Part shown: positions 24,412 through 32,521 of the stretch, in pieces | Layout: each line of letters starts with the position of its first letter | Position numbering within the stretch: position 1 is the first letter of the stretch | NCBI GenBank assembly: GCA_017558775.1 | Contig: JAFYTP010000087.1 | Coordinates: 1-46,630 of the forward strand | Length of the DNA: 46,630 nucleotides | DNA from: Bacteroidales bacterium | GTDB lineage: Bacteria; Bacteroidota; Bacteroidia; Bacteroidales; UBA932 | Reading direction: 5' to 3' | The notes under the pieces: generated by a model | What the model was told of the DNA's origin: nothing | What the model saw: only the letters and a program-made list of their open reading frames with translations | Database searches by the model: none | Position numbers and translations under genes: made by a program

Positions 24412-25137
24412 ATGAGCATTTCCAAGAATGAACTCCGGCAGGTGCGCGCCCTGTCCCAGAAGAAATTCCGGGACGAGGCGGGCCTCTTTGTCGTCGAGGG
24501 CGAAAAAATGGTCTCCGAGGCGCTGCAGTCCGGTTTCAAGGTCGTCTCCGTGTATCGGCGGGATGACATCGGCGAGGACAATATGGCGCGCCTTTCGTCC
24601 CTGTCCTCCCCTTCTCCGGTGCTGGCCGTCGTGCGGCAGCCGGCCCCCGTTCCTTTCCGCGCTTCCAAGGGCCTTTTCCTGGCCCTGGACGGCATCCGGG
24701 ACCCGGGGAACCTGGGCACCATCCTTCGCATTGCGGACTGGTTTGGCATCGACGGAGTCATTGCCTCCCCCGACACGGTGGAACTGTACAATCCCAAGGT
24801 CGTGCAGGCCACGATGGGCGCCATCTTCCGCGTACCCTTCCATCGACAGGACATTCCGGCCTTCTGTCGGGAAGTTGTCGCCGCCGGCGGCCACGTGTAC
24901 GGCACTTTCCTGGACGGTAAGAATCTCTACCAGCGGGATTTGGATTGCGGAGCGGATGCTCCCTCGGTCATCGTCATCGGCAACGAATCCAACGGCATCT
25001 CCCGCGAAACGGCCGCCTGCGTGACCGACCGTCTCTTCATCCCTCCCTACCCCTCCGACGACCCGGGCTCCGAATCCCTGAACGCGGCCATCGCCACCGC
25101 CATCACTGTCGCTGAATTCCGCCGGCGCATCATCTAA
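24412..25137 (+). CDS. TrmH/SpoU-family RNA 2'-O-methyltransferase
   Basis: A SPOUT-class methyltransferase of 241 residues that adds a methyl group to a ribose 2'-OH of tRNA or rRNA. It has an N-terminal substrate-binding domain (ALSQKKFRDEAGLFVVEGEK) and the three knot motifs: GNLGTILRIADWFGID, IVIGNESNGIS and SESLNAAIATAITVAEFRR. I start at the ATG at 24412; an upstream TTG would lie inside the promoter. The specific target (for example 23S G2251 as in RlmB, or other) is not decidable. Divergent to tamL, and ended by a strong hairpin shared with the convergent GH13 gene. Confidence 0.92.
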   Translation: MSISKNELRQVRALSQKKFRDEAGLFVVEGEKMVSEALQSGFKVVSVYRRDDIGEDNMARLSSLSSPSPVLAVVRQPAPVPFRASKGLFLALDGIRDPGNLGTILRIADWFGIDGVIASPDTVELYNPKVVQATMGAIFRVPFHRQDIPAFCREVVAAGGHVYGTFLDGKNLYQRDLDCGADAPSVIVIGNESNGISRETAACVTDRLFIPPYPSDDPGSESLNAAIATAITVAEFRRRII

Positions 25138-25162
25138 CATGTTGATATTTAGTCGCTTAAAT

Positions 25163-25197
25163 GTTTTCGGGTGCACCAAAAAGTGCACCCGAAAAAC
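25163..25197. terminator. Bidirectional intrinsic terminator between TrmH gene and GH13 gene
   Basis: A 14-bp perfect inverted repeat, GTTTTCGGGTGCAC (25163-25176) and GTGCACCCGAAAAC-like arm (25183-25197, with one extra A), separated by CAAAAA. It has a GC-rich core with T/A flanks on both sides and serves both convergent units. Confidence 0.88.
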
Positions 25198-25217
25198 GTT
25201 AAACGTCTGTCAATCAG

Positions 25218-26723
25218 TTAGATGCGCGTTGCAACGAAGTCTTGCGCGGGGACGCGGAGCGTCACGGGGGTGACGAGGGATGTGCCGAGATAGTCGGCGG
25301 CAGCAGTGGGGATGTGGATGGTGATTTCGGCGGAGGGGCCGAAGTTGGCGACGATGAGCCAGGTTTCGGTGCCGTTCGAGCGCAGGAAGGCGAAGTGGCG
25401 GTCGGGGTTGAAACCCGCTTGCTGGCAGTAGCCCAGGTCGTAGGTTTTACCCTCCGCGAAGGCAGGCTGCTTGGCAAGTCTCAGAGCCTCCTGATAGCGA
25501 TCCAAAACGGCCTTCTGATGCTCTGAGAGGCCATTTCCCTCGGTATGAATAGACTTGTAGAGCGCCTGCAGGCTCTCCACGGTCCACCAGTCGAAGATGG
25601 AGGTGCGGCCGTTAATGCCGCTAAAGGGTTCGTTGTCCATGCCGCGCTCCCCTACTTCCTGGCCGAAGTATAGCATGAAGGGGGCTGTGTTCAGGAGCAG
25701 GGCGACGCCCAGGGCCGCGTAGCCGGCCTCGGCGCTCCCGGCGAAGAAGTCGGAGGCCATGCGCTGCTCGTCGTGGTTCTCCAGGAAGTCCAGCATCCGG
25801 GGCTGGAGATCGTCGAGGAACTGCCAGTTCCAGGTGAGCGCGCAGGCGCTCTTCCCGTCGCAGGTGACGGCCCGGACGGTGTCATACAGGCCGGACTTGT
25901 CATAGAGGAGGTCGAAGCCCACCTCATCGACATACATCCGGTATTTCTCTTTCTCGTATACCTCGGCGATGAAGATCACCTGCGGGAATTCGTCCTTGAT
26001 GCGGGCGATGAGCCATTTCATGAAGGAGGCCGGGACCAGTTCCACCATGTCGCAGCGGAAGCCGTCCACCCCCTTGAGCGCCCAGAAACGCACGATTTCG
26101 TACATCTTGTCCCAGGTGCCCGTATGGAAGTCGCAATAGTTCAGTTTGATGGTCTCGTACCAGTCCGTAACAGCGGGCGAAGGCGAAAAGCAGTTGCCGG
26201 ACGCCTTGGCCGGGTACTCATAGTACGCGTTTCCCTTGCAGGGTTCCGGGAGGCGGAGCGTCTCCCCCGGATAATAGTAGAAATCGTTCTCCGGCGACCA
26301 GTGGAAGGAGGTGTCGTCATCGGCTCCCAAAGACCTGACTCCGGCCGGGGCCGCGAGGCTGTTGTAATCCCGTGCGACGTGGTTCGGAACGAAGTCCATG
26401 ATGGCCTTGAGTCCGTGCCGATGCGTCCGTTCCATCAGCTCAAGGAATTCTTTCATCCGCTGCTCCGGATTCTCTGCCAGATAAGGATTTACGTCATAGT
26501 AATCCGTGATGGCATAAGGCGATCCGGCCTCCCCTTTCACGATCTGTTCGTGGGACGGGGTGCAGCCTTCGTCGGCCTTCCGGGTGGCGTGGCGGATGAT
26601 GCCGGTATACCAGACGTAATCAACGCCAAGGCCCCGGAGATAGTCCAGGGACGCGGCATCCACGGCGGAAAACTTTCCGTTTCCCCATAGCCGGGGAAGC
26701 ATCTGGTAGAGAATCCGTTTCAT
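25218..26723 (-). CDS. Alpha-amylase family glycoside hydrolase (GH13), cytoplasmic
   Basis: A 501-residue TIM-barrel GH13 enzyme acting on alpha-glucans or alpha-glucosides. The conserved regions are present: I DFVPNHV (111-117), II GFRCDMVELV with nucleophile D225, III IFIAEVYE with acid/base E254, and IV FLENHDEQR with D317. The N-terminal YQMLPRLWG and the small C-terminal beta domain are normal. There is no signal peptide, so it is intracellular, perhaps acting on stored glycogen or imported oligosaccharides. Its ATG overlaps the stop of the CotH gene (ATGA) in an operon with phosphofructokinase, which fits sugar catabolism. Exact specificity is not determinable by eye. Confidence 0.9.
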   Translation of the reverse strand: MKRILYQMLPRLWGNGKFSAVDAASLDYLRGLGVDYVWYTGIIRHATRKADEGCTPSHEQIVKGEAGSPYAITDYYDVNPYLAENPEQRMKEFLELMERTHRHGLKAIMDFVPNHVARDYNSLAAPAGVRSLGADDDTSFHWSPENDFYYYPGETLRLPEPCKGNAYYEYPAKASGNCFSPSPAVTDWYETIKLNYCDFHTGTWDKMYEIVRFWALKGVDGFRCDMVELVPASFMKWLIARIKDEFPQVIFIAEVYEKEKYRMYVDEVGFDLLYDKSGLYDTVRAVTCDGKSACALTWNWQFLDDLQPRMLDFLENHDEQRMASDFFAGSAEAGYAALGVALLLNTAPFMLYFGQEVGERGMDNEPFSGINGRTSIFDWWTVESLQALYKSIHTEGNGLSEHQKAVLDRYQEALRLAKQPAFAEGKTYDLGYCQQAGFNPDRHFAFLRSNGTETWLIVANFGPSAEITIHIPTAAADYLGTSLVTPVTLRVPAQDFVATRI

Positions 26724-27997
26724 AGCTTTTCCATTTCTTGGTCCAGCATATCGATCCGCTGTTCAATCGCCAGCTTGAGCCGACAGACCGCATCATCGAA
26801 AGAAAGGGCCTCGTCGCCATTGACCATGGACCAGCAAGGCCACAGTTCCTTGTCCGTCTCGGCGGAGGTCCGGATCCGGGCGGCCTGACTGTCGATATAC
26901 TCGCCGATAGTGGCGAATCCCGGCCGCAGGGCCTCCCAGCGCTCCTTGAGGCACTCCCGGAAGGCAGGATCCTTCATCAGTTCCTCAAAGTACAGACTGT
27001 GGTCGATTCCCAGTCCCGTCTCGTCGGGAATGAAGGTGTACCAGTCGAAATCCCAGACCGGACCGGCGATGAACTTGCCGTCCCTGACATGGAAGTAACA
27101 ACTTTTGGGGTGATTCGGCTCCATGTTCCCCGTGAGCTCATGGACCAGGTACCAGTCGCAGAAACTGTCCATGTTCACCATATCGGCATACTCATGGCTC
27201 CGGATGGCGATACCCAGGTTGCCCATGATGTCTTTCGCCTGCAAGACAACGCCCTTGAAGGCGTTCCTTTCGAATTTATCCCGGTCGGGGAACTTGATCT
27301 GCACGGGATATTTCCGGGTATTGGGCCAGGACCCGAAAGGTGTGTAGAAGTCCACTTCGGACTCGTCGCTGGTGTCGAGGGAGAACAGGTAGTCGGCCTT
27401 GAACTTGGAGCCTTCCACATCGATCTTCTCCCCTAGCCAATAGTTGCCCTGGTGCTGCCCGTTCAGGTATAGCTCCACAAAAGTGCCGCTGGGCGTCCAT
27501 TCCAGGCTGGTGCGGCGGGCGAGCTCGAAGGCCACGTCGTTGCGCAGGAGGGTCCGGTCCATCCAGTTGGCCAGCAGCACATAACGCTTGCTTTTGCCGG
27601 TTCCGAGCAGATCGGCCTTGTGGTTCAGTTTGAGCGCGTACGGTTTCTTGGGGAAATCATTCCAGGTTGTGTTGCCCCTCCCCTTGACCATCAGGCTGTC
27701 CGACTGATAAAGGACAGCATCCCCGTCTCCGAGGATCCGGATGCTGCAAAGATCCACCCAGATCTCCTTGCTGGTGATTTCAACCTGTTCGGGTGTGTCG
27801 ATATAAACCTTGGCGAGGGATAGGAGCGTTGTGGGGATGATGGCCGGTTCCGGCCGGGTGTCATCCTGTCCGTCGAGGTCGTTCTGCCCGGCGGACGCCC
27901 CCGTTTCGAGGGGGGAAAGCATGACGATTTCGTCCTTCTGGCAGGAAGTTGCCAGAAGGACGAGAATCGATATCAGGATATGGATCCGGGTGCGCAA
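26720..27997 (-). CDS. CotH kinase family lipoprotein
   Basis: A 425-residue protein with a lipoprotein signal (lipobox ATSC, Cys 19), so envelope-anchored. It has the CotH (atypical secreted kinase) elements: VKGRGNTTWNDFPKKPYALK, NWMDRTLLRNDVAFELA, IAIRSHEYADM and a DFDW motif (GPVWDFDWYTF) for metal binding. The family includes spore-coat and surface protein kinases; in gut Bacteroidota the role is unclear. The start appears to be TTG at 27997, one base after the phosphofructokinase stop. No ATG or GTG would preserve the signal peptide, so translation is probably coupled to pfk. Active-site residues look intact, but kinase activity is not proven. Confidence 0.85.
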   Translation of the reverse strand: MRTRIHILISILVLLATSCQKDEIVMLSPLETGASAGQNDLDGQDDTRPEPAIIPTTLLSLAKVYIDTPEQVEITSKEIWVDLCSIRILGDGDAVLYQSDSLMVKGRGNTTWNDFPKKPYALKLNHKADLLGTGKSKRYVLLANWMDRTLLRNDVAFELARRTSLEWTPSGTFVELYLNGQHQGNYWLGEKIDVEGSKFKADYLFSLDTSDESEVDFYTPFGSWPNTRKYPVQIKFPDRDKFERNAFKGVVLQAKDIMGNLGIAIRSHEYADMVNMDSFCDWYLVHELTGNMEPNHPKSCYFHVRDGKFIAGPVWDFDWYTFIPDETGLGIDHSLYFEELMKDPAFRECLKERWEALRPGFATIGEYIDSQAARIRTSAETDKELWPCWSMVNGDEALSFDDAVCRLKLAIEQRIDMLDQEMEKL

Positions 27998-27998
27998 A

Positions 27999-29228
27999 CT
28001 ACCAGTTCAGGATCTTCTTGAAGTCGTAGGTCTCCGGGTCGGCGACGTACTTCTTCGCGGCCTCGTAGTCGGCCGGGGTGATGAAGTGGCAGATGTGGTT
28101 GTAGTAGTTCTGGGAGGTGCCGCCTTCGATGTTCACGCGACGCGGCGGAATCTTGCCCTCGGCGTTCTGGAGGTCCTTGAGGTACAGCGGGTGGGCCTCG
28201 CCGTCAGCATCGACATAAACCATGCAGCCGGTCTCGCCCTTGGCGAAGAGTTCGTAGGCGCCCATGGCGAGTTCGGTGCAGTAGGTGAGGTCGAAGCCGA
28301 TCGGATCCTGGCAGCGGACGTCGTAGCCGATCTCCACCGGACGGGTCTTGACCTTCAGGCCGATCTTCTTGAATTCCTTCTCGAGGATGTCGTTGAACAG
28401 GACGGCCTTGGAGATCTTGCCGAGTTCCGGGTGGCCGTGCTCGTCATAGGTCATGGACACGCCGGCGTTCTTGATCTCCTGAGGATCCAGGTCGTGGAAC
28501 ACGCCTTCCGCGACGACGACGGTGCCGTAGTCGACGCCCATGATCTTACGCTTGATGATGGTGGAGAGGGCGAGCTTGACGATCTTGTCGAGGGAGATGC
28601 CGGTCTTGTTGAACATTTCGGGAAGGATGGTCATCGGGCAGTGCGTAGCCTCGCCGATGCCCAGGGCCAGGTGACCGGCGCTGCGGCCCATGGCGCTGAT
28701 GATGAGCCAGTTGCCGCTGGTGCGGGCGTCTTCATAGACGGTGCGGGCCAGGTGGGCACCCTCGTCCTTGGCGGAGTTGAAGCCGAAGGTCGGAGCATTG
28801 TTCGGCAGCGGAAGGTCGTTGTCGATGGTTTTGGGAACGTGGATGTTCGCGATCGGATACTGCTTCGCGGCCAGGAACTTGGCGATGCGGTTCGCGGTGG
28901 AAGCGGTGTCGTCACCGCCCACGGTGACCAGGAGCTTGATGTTGTTCTCCTGGAAGAGGCTCAGGTTGAAGTTCTCCTCGAAATCCTTGTCGGTGGGCTT
29001 GAAACGGCTCATCTGCAGGTAGCTGCCGCCCCGGTTGAAGTAGGAGTCAGCCTTGAAGAAGTCGATGTCCTCGGTGCGCGGGGTCTTGGAGAAAAGACCG
29101 CTGTAACCGCCGTGCAGGCCGATGACACGGTAACCGTTGGAAAGGAAAGTCTTCGCGACAGACATGACGACAGTGTTCATACCCGGAGCCGGGCCGCCTC
29201 CGCAGAGGATAATGATGGAATCTTTCAT
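27999..29228 (-). CDS. pfp: Phosphofructokinase, probably pyrophosphate-dependent
   Basis: Converts fructose 6-phosphate to fructose 1,6-bisphosphate in glycolysis. The 409-residue product has the glycine-rich N-terminus ILCGGGPAPGMN, the phosphoryl-donor motif GGDD (residues 104-107) and the substrate loop PKTIDND (132-138). In this family ATP enzymes have GGDG and a Gly before TIDND, whereas PPi enzymes have GGDD and Lys at that place (K133 here). By this rule it uses pyrophosphate. SAMGRSAGHLALGIG is also typical. It has its own promoter (29264-29271) just after the BASS gene and is followed one base later by cotH. Confidence 0.92.
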   Translation of the reverse strand: MKDSIIILCGGGPAPGMNTVVMSVAKTFLSNGYRVIGLHGGYSGLFSKTPRTEDIDFFKADSYFNRGGSYLQMSRFKPTDKDFEENFNLSLFQENNIKLLVTVGGDDTASTANRIAKFLAAKQYPIANIHVPKTIDNDLPLPNNAPTFGFNSAKDEGAHLARTVYEDARTSGNWLIISAMGRSAGHLALGIGEATHCPMTILPEMFNKTGISLDKIVKLALSTIIKRKIMGVDYGTVVVAEGVFHDLDPQEIKNAGVSMTYDEHGHPELGKISKAVLFNDILEKEFKKIGLKVKTRPVEIGYDVRCQDPIGFDLTYCTELAMGAYELFAKGETGCMVYVDADGEAHPLYLKDLQNAEGKIPPRRVNIEGGTSQNYYNHICHFITPADYEAAKKYVADPETYDFKKILNW

Positions 29229-29263
29229 TGTACTATAGAGTTTATTCGTTTGTTTCCAAACTG

Positions 29264-29271
29264 CAAATTTA
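29264..29271 (-). promoter_or_regulatory. Promoter -7 element of the phosphofructokinase operon
   Basis: Minus-strand TAAATTTG, 35 bases before the ATG at 29228, in the gap after the BASS gene stop. A -33 box is not clear. Confidence 0.55.
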
Positions 29272-29282
29272 AGAATTTTAAA

Positions 29283-30143
29283 TTACATTTCCTCTTTTCT
29301 CCGGTATTTGATGATGCCGAGGTACGACAGAAGTACGATGTTCATCATCAACGAGTAAAGGATGGCGGGGATGGCCATCTCGTCGTTGGCGAAGATTAGC
29401 GGGCTGGAGGCGATGGATATGGCCTGCGCGGCGTTCTGCATGCCCACTTCGATGACGACGGTCCGGCGCTGCTGCACGCTGTTGCGGACGAGCCGGGACA
29501 GCAGGGAGGACAGGCCGATGGCCAGGAGGATGAGGGCCGTCACGCAAAGGCCCAGGATGCCGATGTTCTCCAGGATGGTGTGCCGGTGCTGGACATAGAA
29601 AACCGTGATCAGGATGAGCAGCAGCGGGAAGGCCAGTTTGGTGAGGACCTTGTCGATTTTTTCCGCGGCCTTGGGCCAAGCATAGTGCAGGCCGATGCCG
29701 AGCAGCACGGGCAGCAGCATCAGGACCAGGTTCTGCTTGATGAGGTTGCCGACGGGCAGGGTGATGCCCACGCTCTCCCCCACCAGCCGGGTCGCCCAGC
29801 TCATGATGAAAGGAATGGTGAACAGCGTGATGACGCTGCTCAGGGCGGTAAGCGTCACGGACAGGGCGACATCGCCCTTCGCGAGCTTCGAAAATACGTT
29901 GGAGGAGCTGCCGCCGGGGCAGCAGGCGATGAGCACCAGGCCGATGAAGAACACCGGGGGCAGGTTGAAGAGTTTTGCCAGGCCCAGGGCGATCAGGGGC
30001 AGGAAAACCAGCTGGCCGACGAGGGCGACGGCGATGGGCCACGGGTGGTGGAAGACCTTTCCGAAATCCTCGAACCGGAGCGCGAGGCCCAGGTCGAACA
30101 TCAGGAGGGTCAGGATGGGGAGAACGATCCAGATTGTGTTCAT
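29283..30143 (-). CDS. Bile acid:sodium symporter (BASS) family transporter
   Basis: A 286-residue inner-membrane protein with about nine or ten hydrophobic helices. The BASS family sodium-site motif is clear as IACCPGGSSSNVFSKLAKGD, and the second crossover motif as VIEVGMQNAAQAISIA. Bacterial members carry bile acids, pantoate or other organic anions with sodium. The substrate here is not readable; in a gut organism bile acids are one option, but the family name alone is not evidence. Its ATG follows directly on the nudix stop codon (TAA-ATG), so the two are co-transcribed. Confidence 0.9.
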   Translation of the reverse strand: MNTIWIVLPILTLLMFDLGLALRFEDFGKVFHHPWPIAVALVGQLVFLPLIALGLAKLFNLPPVFFIGLVLIACCPGGSSSNVFSKLAKGDVALSVTLTALSSVITLFTIPFIMSWATRLVGESVGITLPVGNLIKQNLVLMLLPVLLGIGLHYAWPKAAEKIDKVLTKLAFPLLLILITVFYVQHRHTILENIGILGLCVTALILLAIGLSSLLSRLVRNSVQQRRTVVIEVGMQNAAQAISIASSPLIFANDEMAIPAILYSLMMNIVLLSYLGIIKYRRKEEM

Positions 30144-30704
30144 TTACTTGTCTTTACCGTAGAAATATTTCCAGAGCGGAGCGGCCATCAGCGCCTGTAG
30201 GATCTGATTGTTTTCAAGCAGTTCGCGGACCTTGTCCTGACTGAGCAGATAGACATCGATGTCCTCGGTGGCGTCGAGATGCTGGCCGGAGACTTTCTCC
30301 ACGCCGACGGCCAGGAAACTGTGGGCCAGGTTCGTGGAAGTGGCGGGGTTGGGTGAGAGCGTCATCCACGCCTGCCACTCCCCTCCCGCGTAACCGGTCT
30401 CTTCCTGAAGTTCCCGCTTGGCGGCCTCCAGGGGCGTTTCGCCCGCCTCGATCACACCGCAGGGAAGCTCGAAGCAGGTTTTTCCGAGGGCGTGCCGATA
30501 TTGCCGTTCCATGACGACTTCGCCGTCCTTGGTGATGGCGATGATGTTCACCCAGTCGGGATATTCTAATACGTAGTATTCATGATTGATCCGCCCGTCG
30601 GGCAGTTCGGCCACATCTTTCCGGGCGGTCAGCCAGGGCCGCTGGACCAGGTACTCGCTGCTGAGCACCTTCCATTTCTTTTCTTCGTTGATGGTGTTTT
30701 CCAT
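30144..30704 (-). CDS. NUDIX hydrolase, ADP-ribose pyrophosphatase-like
   Basis: A 186-residue nucleoside-diphosphate hydrolase. The Nudix box is complete at about residues 83-105: GVIEAGETPLEAAKRELQEE followed by TGY, matching GX5EX7REUXEEXGU. The N-terminal EYLVQRPWLTARKDVAELPDG is like ADP-ribose/GDP-mannose pyrophosphatases. I start at the ATG at 30704. A longer frame to 30737 would begin inside the -7 promoter element (30735-30742). The BASS gene follows without gap. Likely housekeeping removal of ADP-ribose; specificity uncertain. Confidence 0.9.
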   Translation of the reverse strand: MENTINEEKKWKVLSSEYLVQRPWLTARKDVAELPDGRINHEYYVLEYPDWVNIIAITKDGEVVMERQYRHALGKTCFELPCGVIEAGETPLEAAKRELQEETGYAGGEWQAWMTLSPNPATSTNLAHSFLAVGVEKVSGQHLDATEDIDVYLLSQDKVRELLENNQILQALMAAPLWKYFYGKDK

Positions 30705-30734
30705 AATCCTAGAAGGGTCGCTGCTTTCGCGGCG

Positions 30735-30765
30735 CAAAGTTACTGCCTTTTTACCGCACCTCCAA
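30735..30765 (-). promoter_or_regulatory. Promoter of the nudix-BASS operon
   Basis: Minus strand TTG (30765-30763), 20 bases, TAACTTTG (30742-30735). An exact consensus promoter that also fixes the nudix start codon downstream at 30704. Confidence 0.8.
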
Positions 30766-30838
30766 ACTTATTCCGGCGCGTTTTTGAGAAAGAATGCAAA
30801 ATTCTCCGAATATAATTAGGAGGAATAAAATAAATTGT

Positions 30839-30846
30839 TATCTTTG
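30839..30846 (+). promoter_or_regulatory. Promoter -7 element of the blaI-M56 operon
   Basis: TATCTTTG at 30839-30846 in an AT-rich gap of 171 bases shared with the divergent nudix promoter. The flanking sequence AATTGTTATCTTTGTAATT has short mirrored ends that could be part of a BlaI-type operator, but no TACA-TGTA dyad is present. Confidence 0.6.
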
Positions 30847-30875
30847 TAATTGAAAAACTATTCAATGAACAAGGT

Positions 30876-31241
30876 ATGAAACAAAAATTGACGGCAAGAG
30901 AGGAGATGCTCATGAACATCTTCTGGGAGCACGGAAGTCTGTTTATCAGAGATGTGGTCTCCTACATTCCTGACCCCAAGCCCCACTACAACACGGTGGC
31001 GACGCTGATTAAGTTCCTGGAAGAGAAAGGCTTCCTGGAAAGGGAACCGATGGCCAATTCGTACCGTTACAAGGTGAAGACCACCGAGCGGCAGTACCGC
31101 GGAAGCACCGTTTCCGACGTGGTCGCCCGCTATTACGACAATTCTTACCTGAGCCTCGTATCCCAGTTCGTGGAGGATGAGAAGATGGACCTCCAGGAAC
31201 TGAAAGACCTCATCGCCCAGATCGAGAATAACAAGAAATGA
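30876..31241 (+). CDS. BlaI/MecI/CopY family transcriptional repressor
   Basis: A 121-residue winged-helix repressor. The sequence LTAREEMLMNIFWEHGSLFI and DVVSYIPDPKPHYNTVATLI is the BlaI DNA-binding domain, followed by LEEKGFLEREPMANSYRYK (wing) and a C-terminal dimerisation helix. In known systems the repressor is inactivated by cleavage after the membrane partner senses a signal. Its stop overlaps the ATG of the M56 gene by four bases (ATGA), so sensor and repressor are made together. The locus has no beta-lactamase, so the regulated genes are probably the operon itself. Confidence 0.94.
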   Translation: MKQKLTAREEMLMNIFWEHGSLFIRDVVSYIPDPKPHYNTVATLIKFLEEKGFLEREPMANSYRYKVKTTERQYRGSTVSDVVARYYDNSYLSLVSQFVEDEKMDLQELKDLIAQIENNKK

Positions 31242-32509
31242 CCCATTTCCTGCTGTATATCGCCCGCGCCGGACTGTATTTGGGGGTGTTCTTCGCCTTC
31301 TATCTGCTGTTCATGCGCCGGACCACGTTCTTCCGCCTGAACCGGGCGCTCCTGCTGGCCGGATCCTTCCTGTGCCTGCTGCTGCCCTTTTTCAGGCTCA
31401 GGACCGTGACAGCGGCGGCCGCGGCTTCCGACTTGGAGCTCGTCGCCACCGGGACGGAAACCGCGGAACAGGTTGTCCGGGCCGCCTTCCCCTGGAAGGA
31501 GGTTTTGCTGGGTGTATATGCAGCGGGTTTGCTCGCTACGCTGGCGCTTTATCTGGTATCCGTCTGGAGGATGGGACGTTTAATGCGTAGTGGCGAGTCA
31601 ATGGATATGGAGGGCTGTCGCCTCTTTCTCTTGGATGAGGATGTCCCCTCTTTCAGCTGGGGCCGGAAAGTGGTGATGAGCCGGAAGGACCTGCAGCAGA
31701 ATCCGGCCATCTTCACGCATGAGATGATGCATGTCCGGTGCAGGCATTCGCTGGACCTTCTCCTTTTCTTTCCCCTCCAGCTGCTCTTCTGGTGGAATCC
31801 GCTGGTATGGATCACCCGGGAGGAACTGCGTCTCCTGCATGAATACGAGGCCGATGAAGGCGTCATCCAGAAAGGCATCGACGCCACCGGCTATCAGCTG
31901 CTGCTGGTGCGGAAAGCTGTGGGAGAACACCGCTTCACCTTGGCCAGCGGCTTCCAGCATGCCAAACTCAAGAGCCGCATCGAGATGATGCTCAAGCCCG
32001 GTTCCTCCCGCTGGATGCGTTGGTCGTATCTGGCGCTGGTCCCCGTGCTGGCTTGCTTCATGTTCATCTGCAACCCGGCGAGAGCCGTCAATCCGCAGGT
32101 GGAGAATGAGGTCATTGCCGATGATCTCACGGATGTTCAGGATGCCCCCGTTCAGGATACCCCGGCCCCGGAGCAGCAGGCCGCTCCGTCCCGCCAGCGA
32201 TCTGAAGCAATCCTTTTGGAACAGATGCCTACCTTCAACGGAGGCGACTCCTCCGAGTTCTCCCGCTGGGTGAACGATCAGCTTGATATCCAATCTGATA
32301 TCAGTGGCCGTGTGCTCGTCCAGTTTGTCGTGGGGACCGATGGCATGGTCAGGAATGTGGAGGTGATGAGAAGCCTTCGCGAAGACCTGGACAATGCGGT
32401 CGTCCAGATTGTCTCCTCCTCTCCGAGATGGGAGCCGGGCATCAATGCCCAGGGAGAACCGGTCCAGGTGCACTTCGCGATTCCGGTGGTCTTTCAAATA
32501 GCAGAGTAA
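31238..32509 (+). CDS. M56 (BlaR1-like) membrane metallopeptidase with C-terminal TonB-like domain
   Basis: A 423-residue inner-membrane protein. Hydrophobic helices are at about 4-26, 36-52 and 88-110, then the cytoplasmic M56 zinc peptidase with HEMMH at 161-165 and EYEADE at 202-207 (third ligand region). A further helix pair near 172-190 and one at about 268-284 are followed by a proline-rich linker and a periplasmic TonB C-terminal domain (QFVVGTDGMVRNVEVMRSLR to the end). BlaR1 of staphylococci has a penicillin-binding sensor in this place; here it is replaced. Expected to cleave the BlaI partner on a periplasmic signal. Similar M56-TonB proteins occur in Bacteroidota. Confidence 0.9.
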   Translation: MTHFLLYIARAGLYLGVFFAFYLLFMRRTTFFRLNRALLLAGSFLCLLLPFFRLRTVTAAAAASDLELVATGTETAEQVVRAAFPWKEVLLGVYAAGLLATLALYLVSVWRMGRLMRSGESMDMEGCRLFLLDEDVPSFSWGRKVVMSRKDLQQNPAIFTHEMMHVRCRHSLDLLLFFPLQLLFWWNPLVWITREELRLLHEYEADEGVIQKGIDATGYQLLLVRKAVGEHRFTLASGFQHAKLKSRIEMMLKPGSSRWMRWSYLALVPVLACFMFICNPARAVNPQVENEVIADDLTDVQDAPVQDTPAPEQQAAPSRQRSEAILLEQMPTFNGGDSSEFSRWVNDQLDIQSDISGRVLVQFVVGTDGMVRNVEVMRSLREDLDNAVVQIVSSSPRWEPGINAQGEPVQVHFAIPVVFQIAE

Positions 32510-32521
32510 GTCATTGACGAG

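Noticed and set aside
29283..30143. Naming the BASS transporter as a bile acid importer
   Set aside because: The family motifs are clear but substrate cannot be read from sequence. Members carry several organic anions, so only the family name is given.
30876..32509. Beta-lactam resistance regulator (blaI/blaR1) in the strict sense
   Set aside because: The M56 protein lacks the penicillin-binding sensor domain, and no beta-lactamase or PBP gene is adjacent. The pair is kept as a BlaI-type signalling unit of unknown signal.
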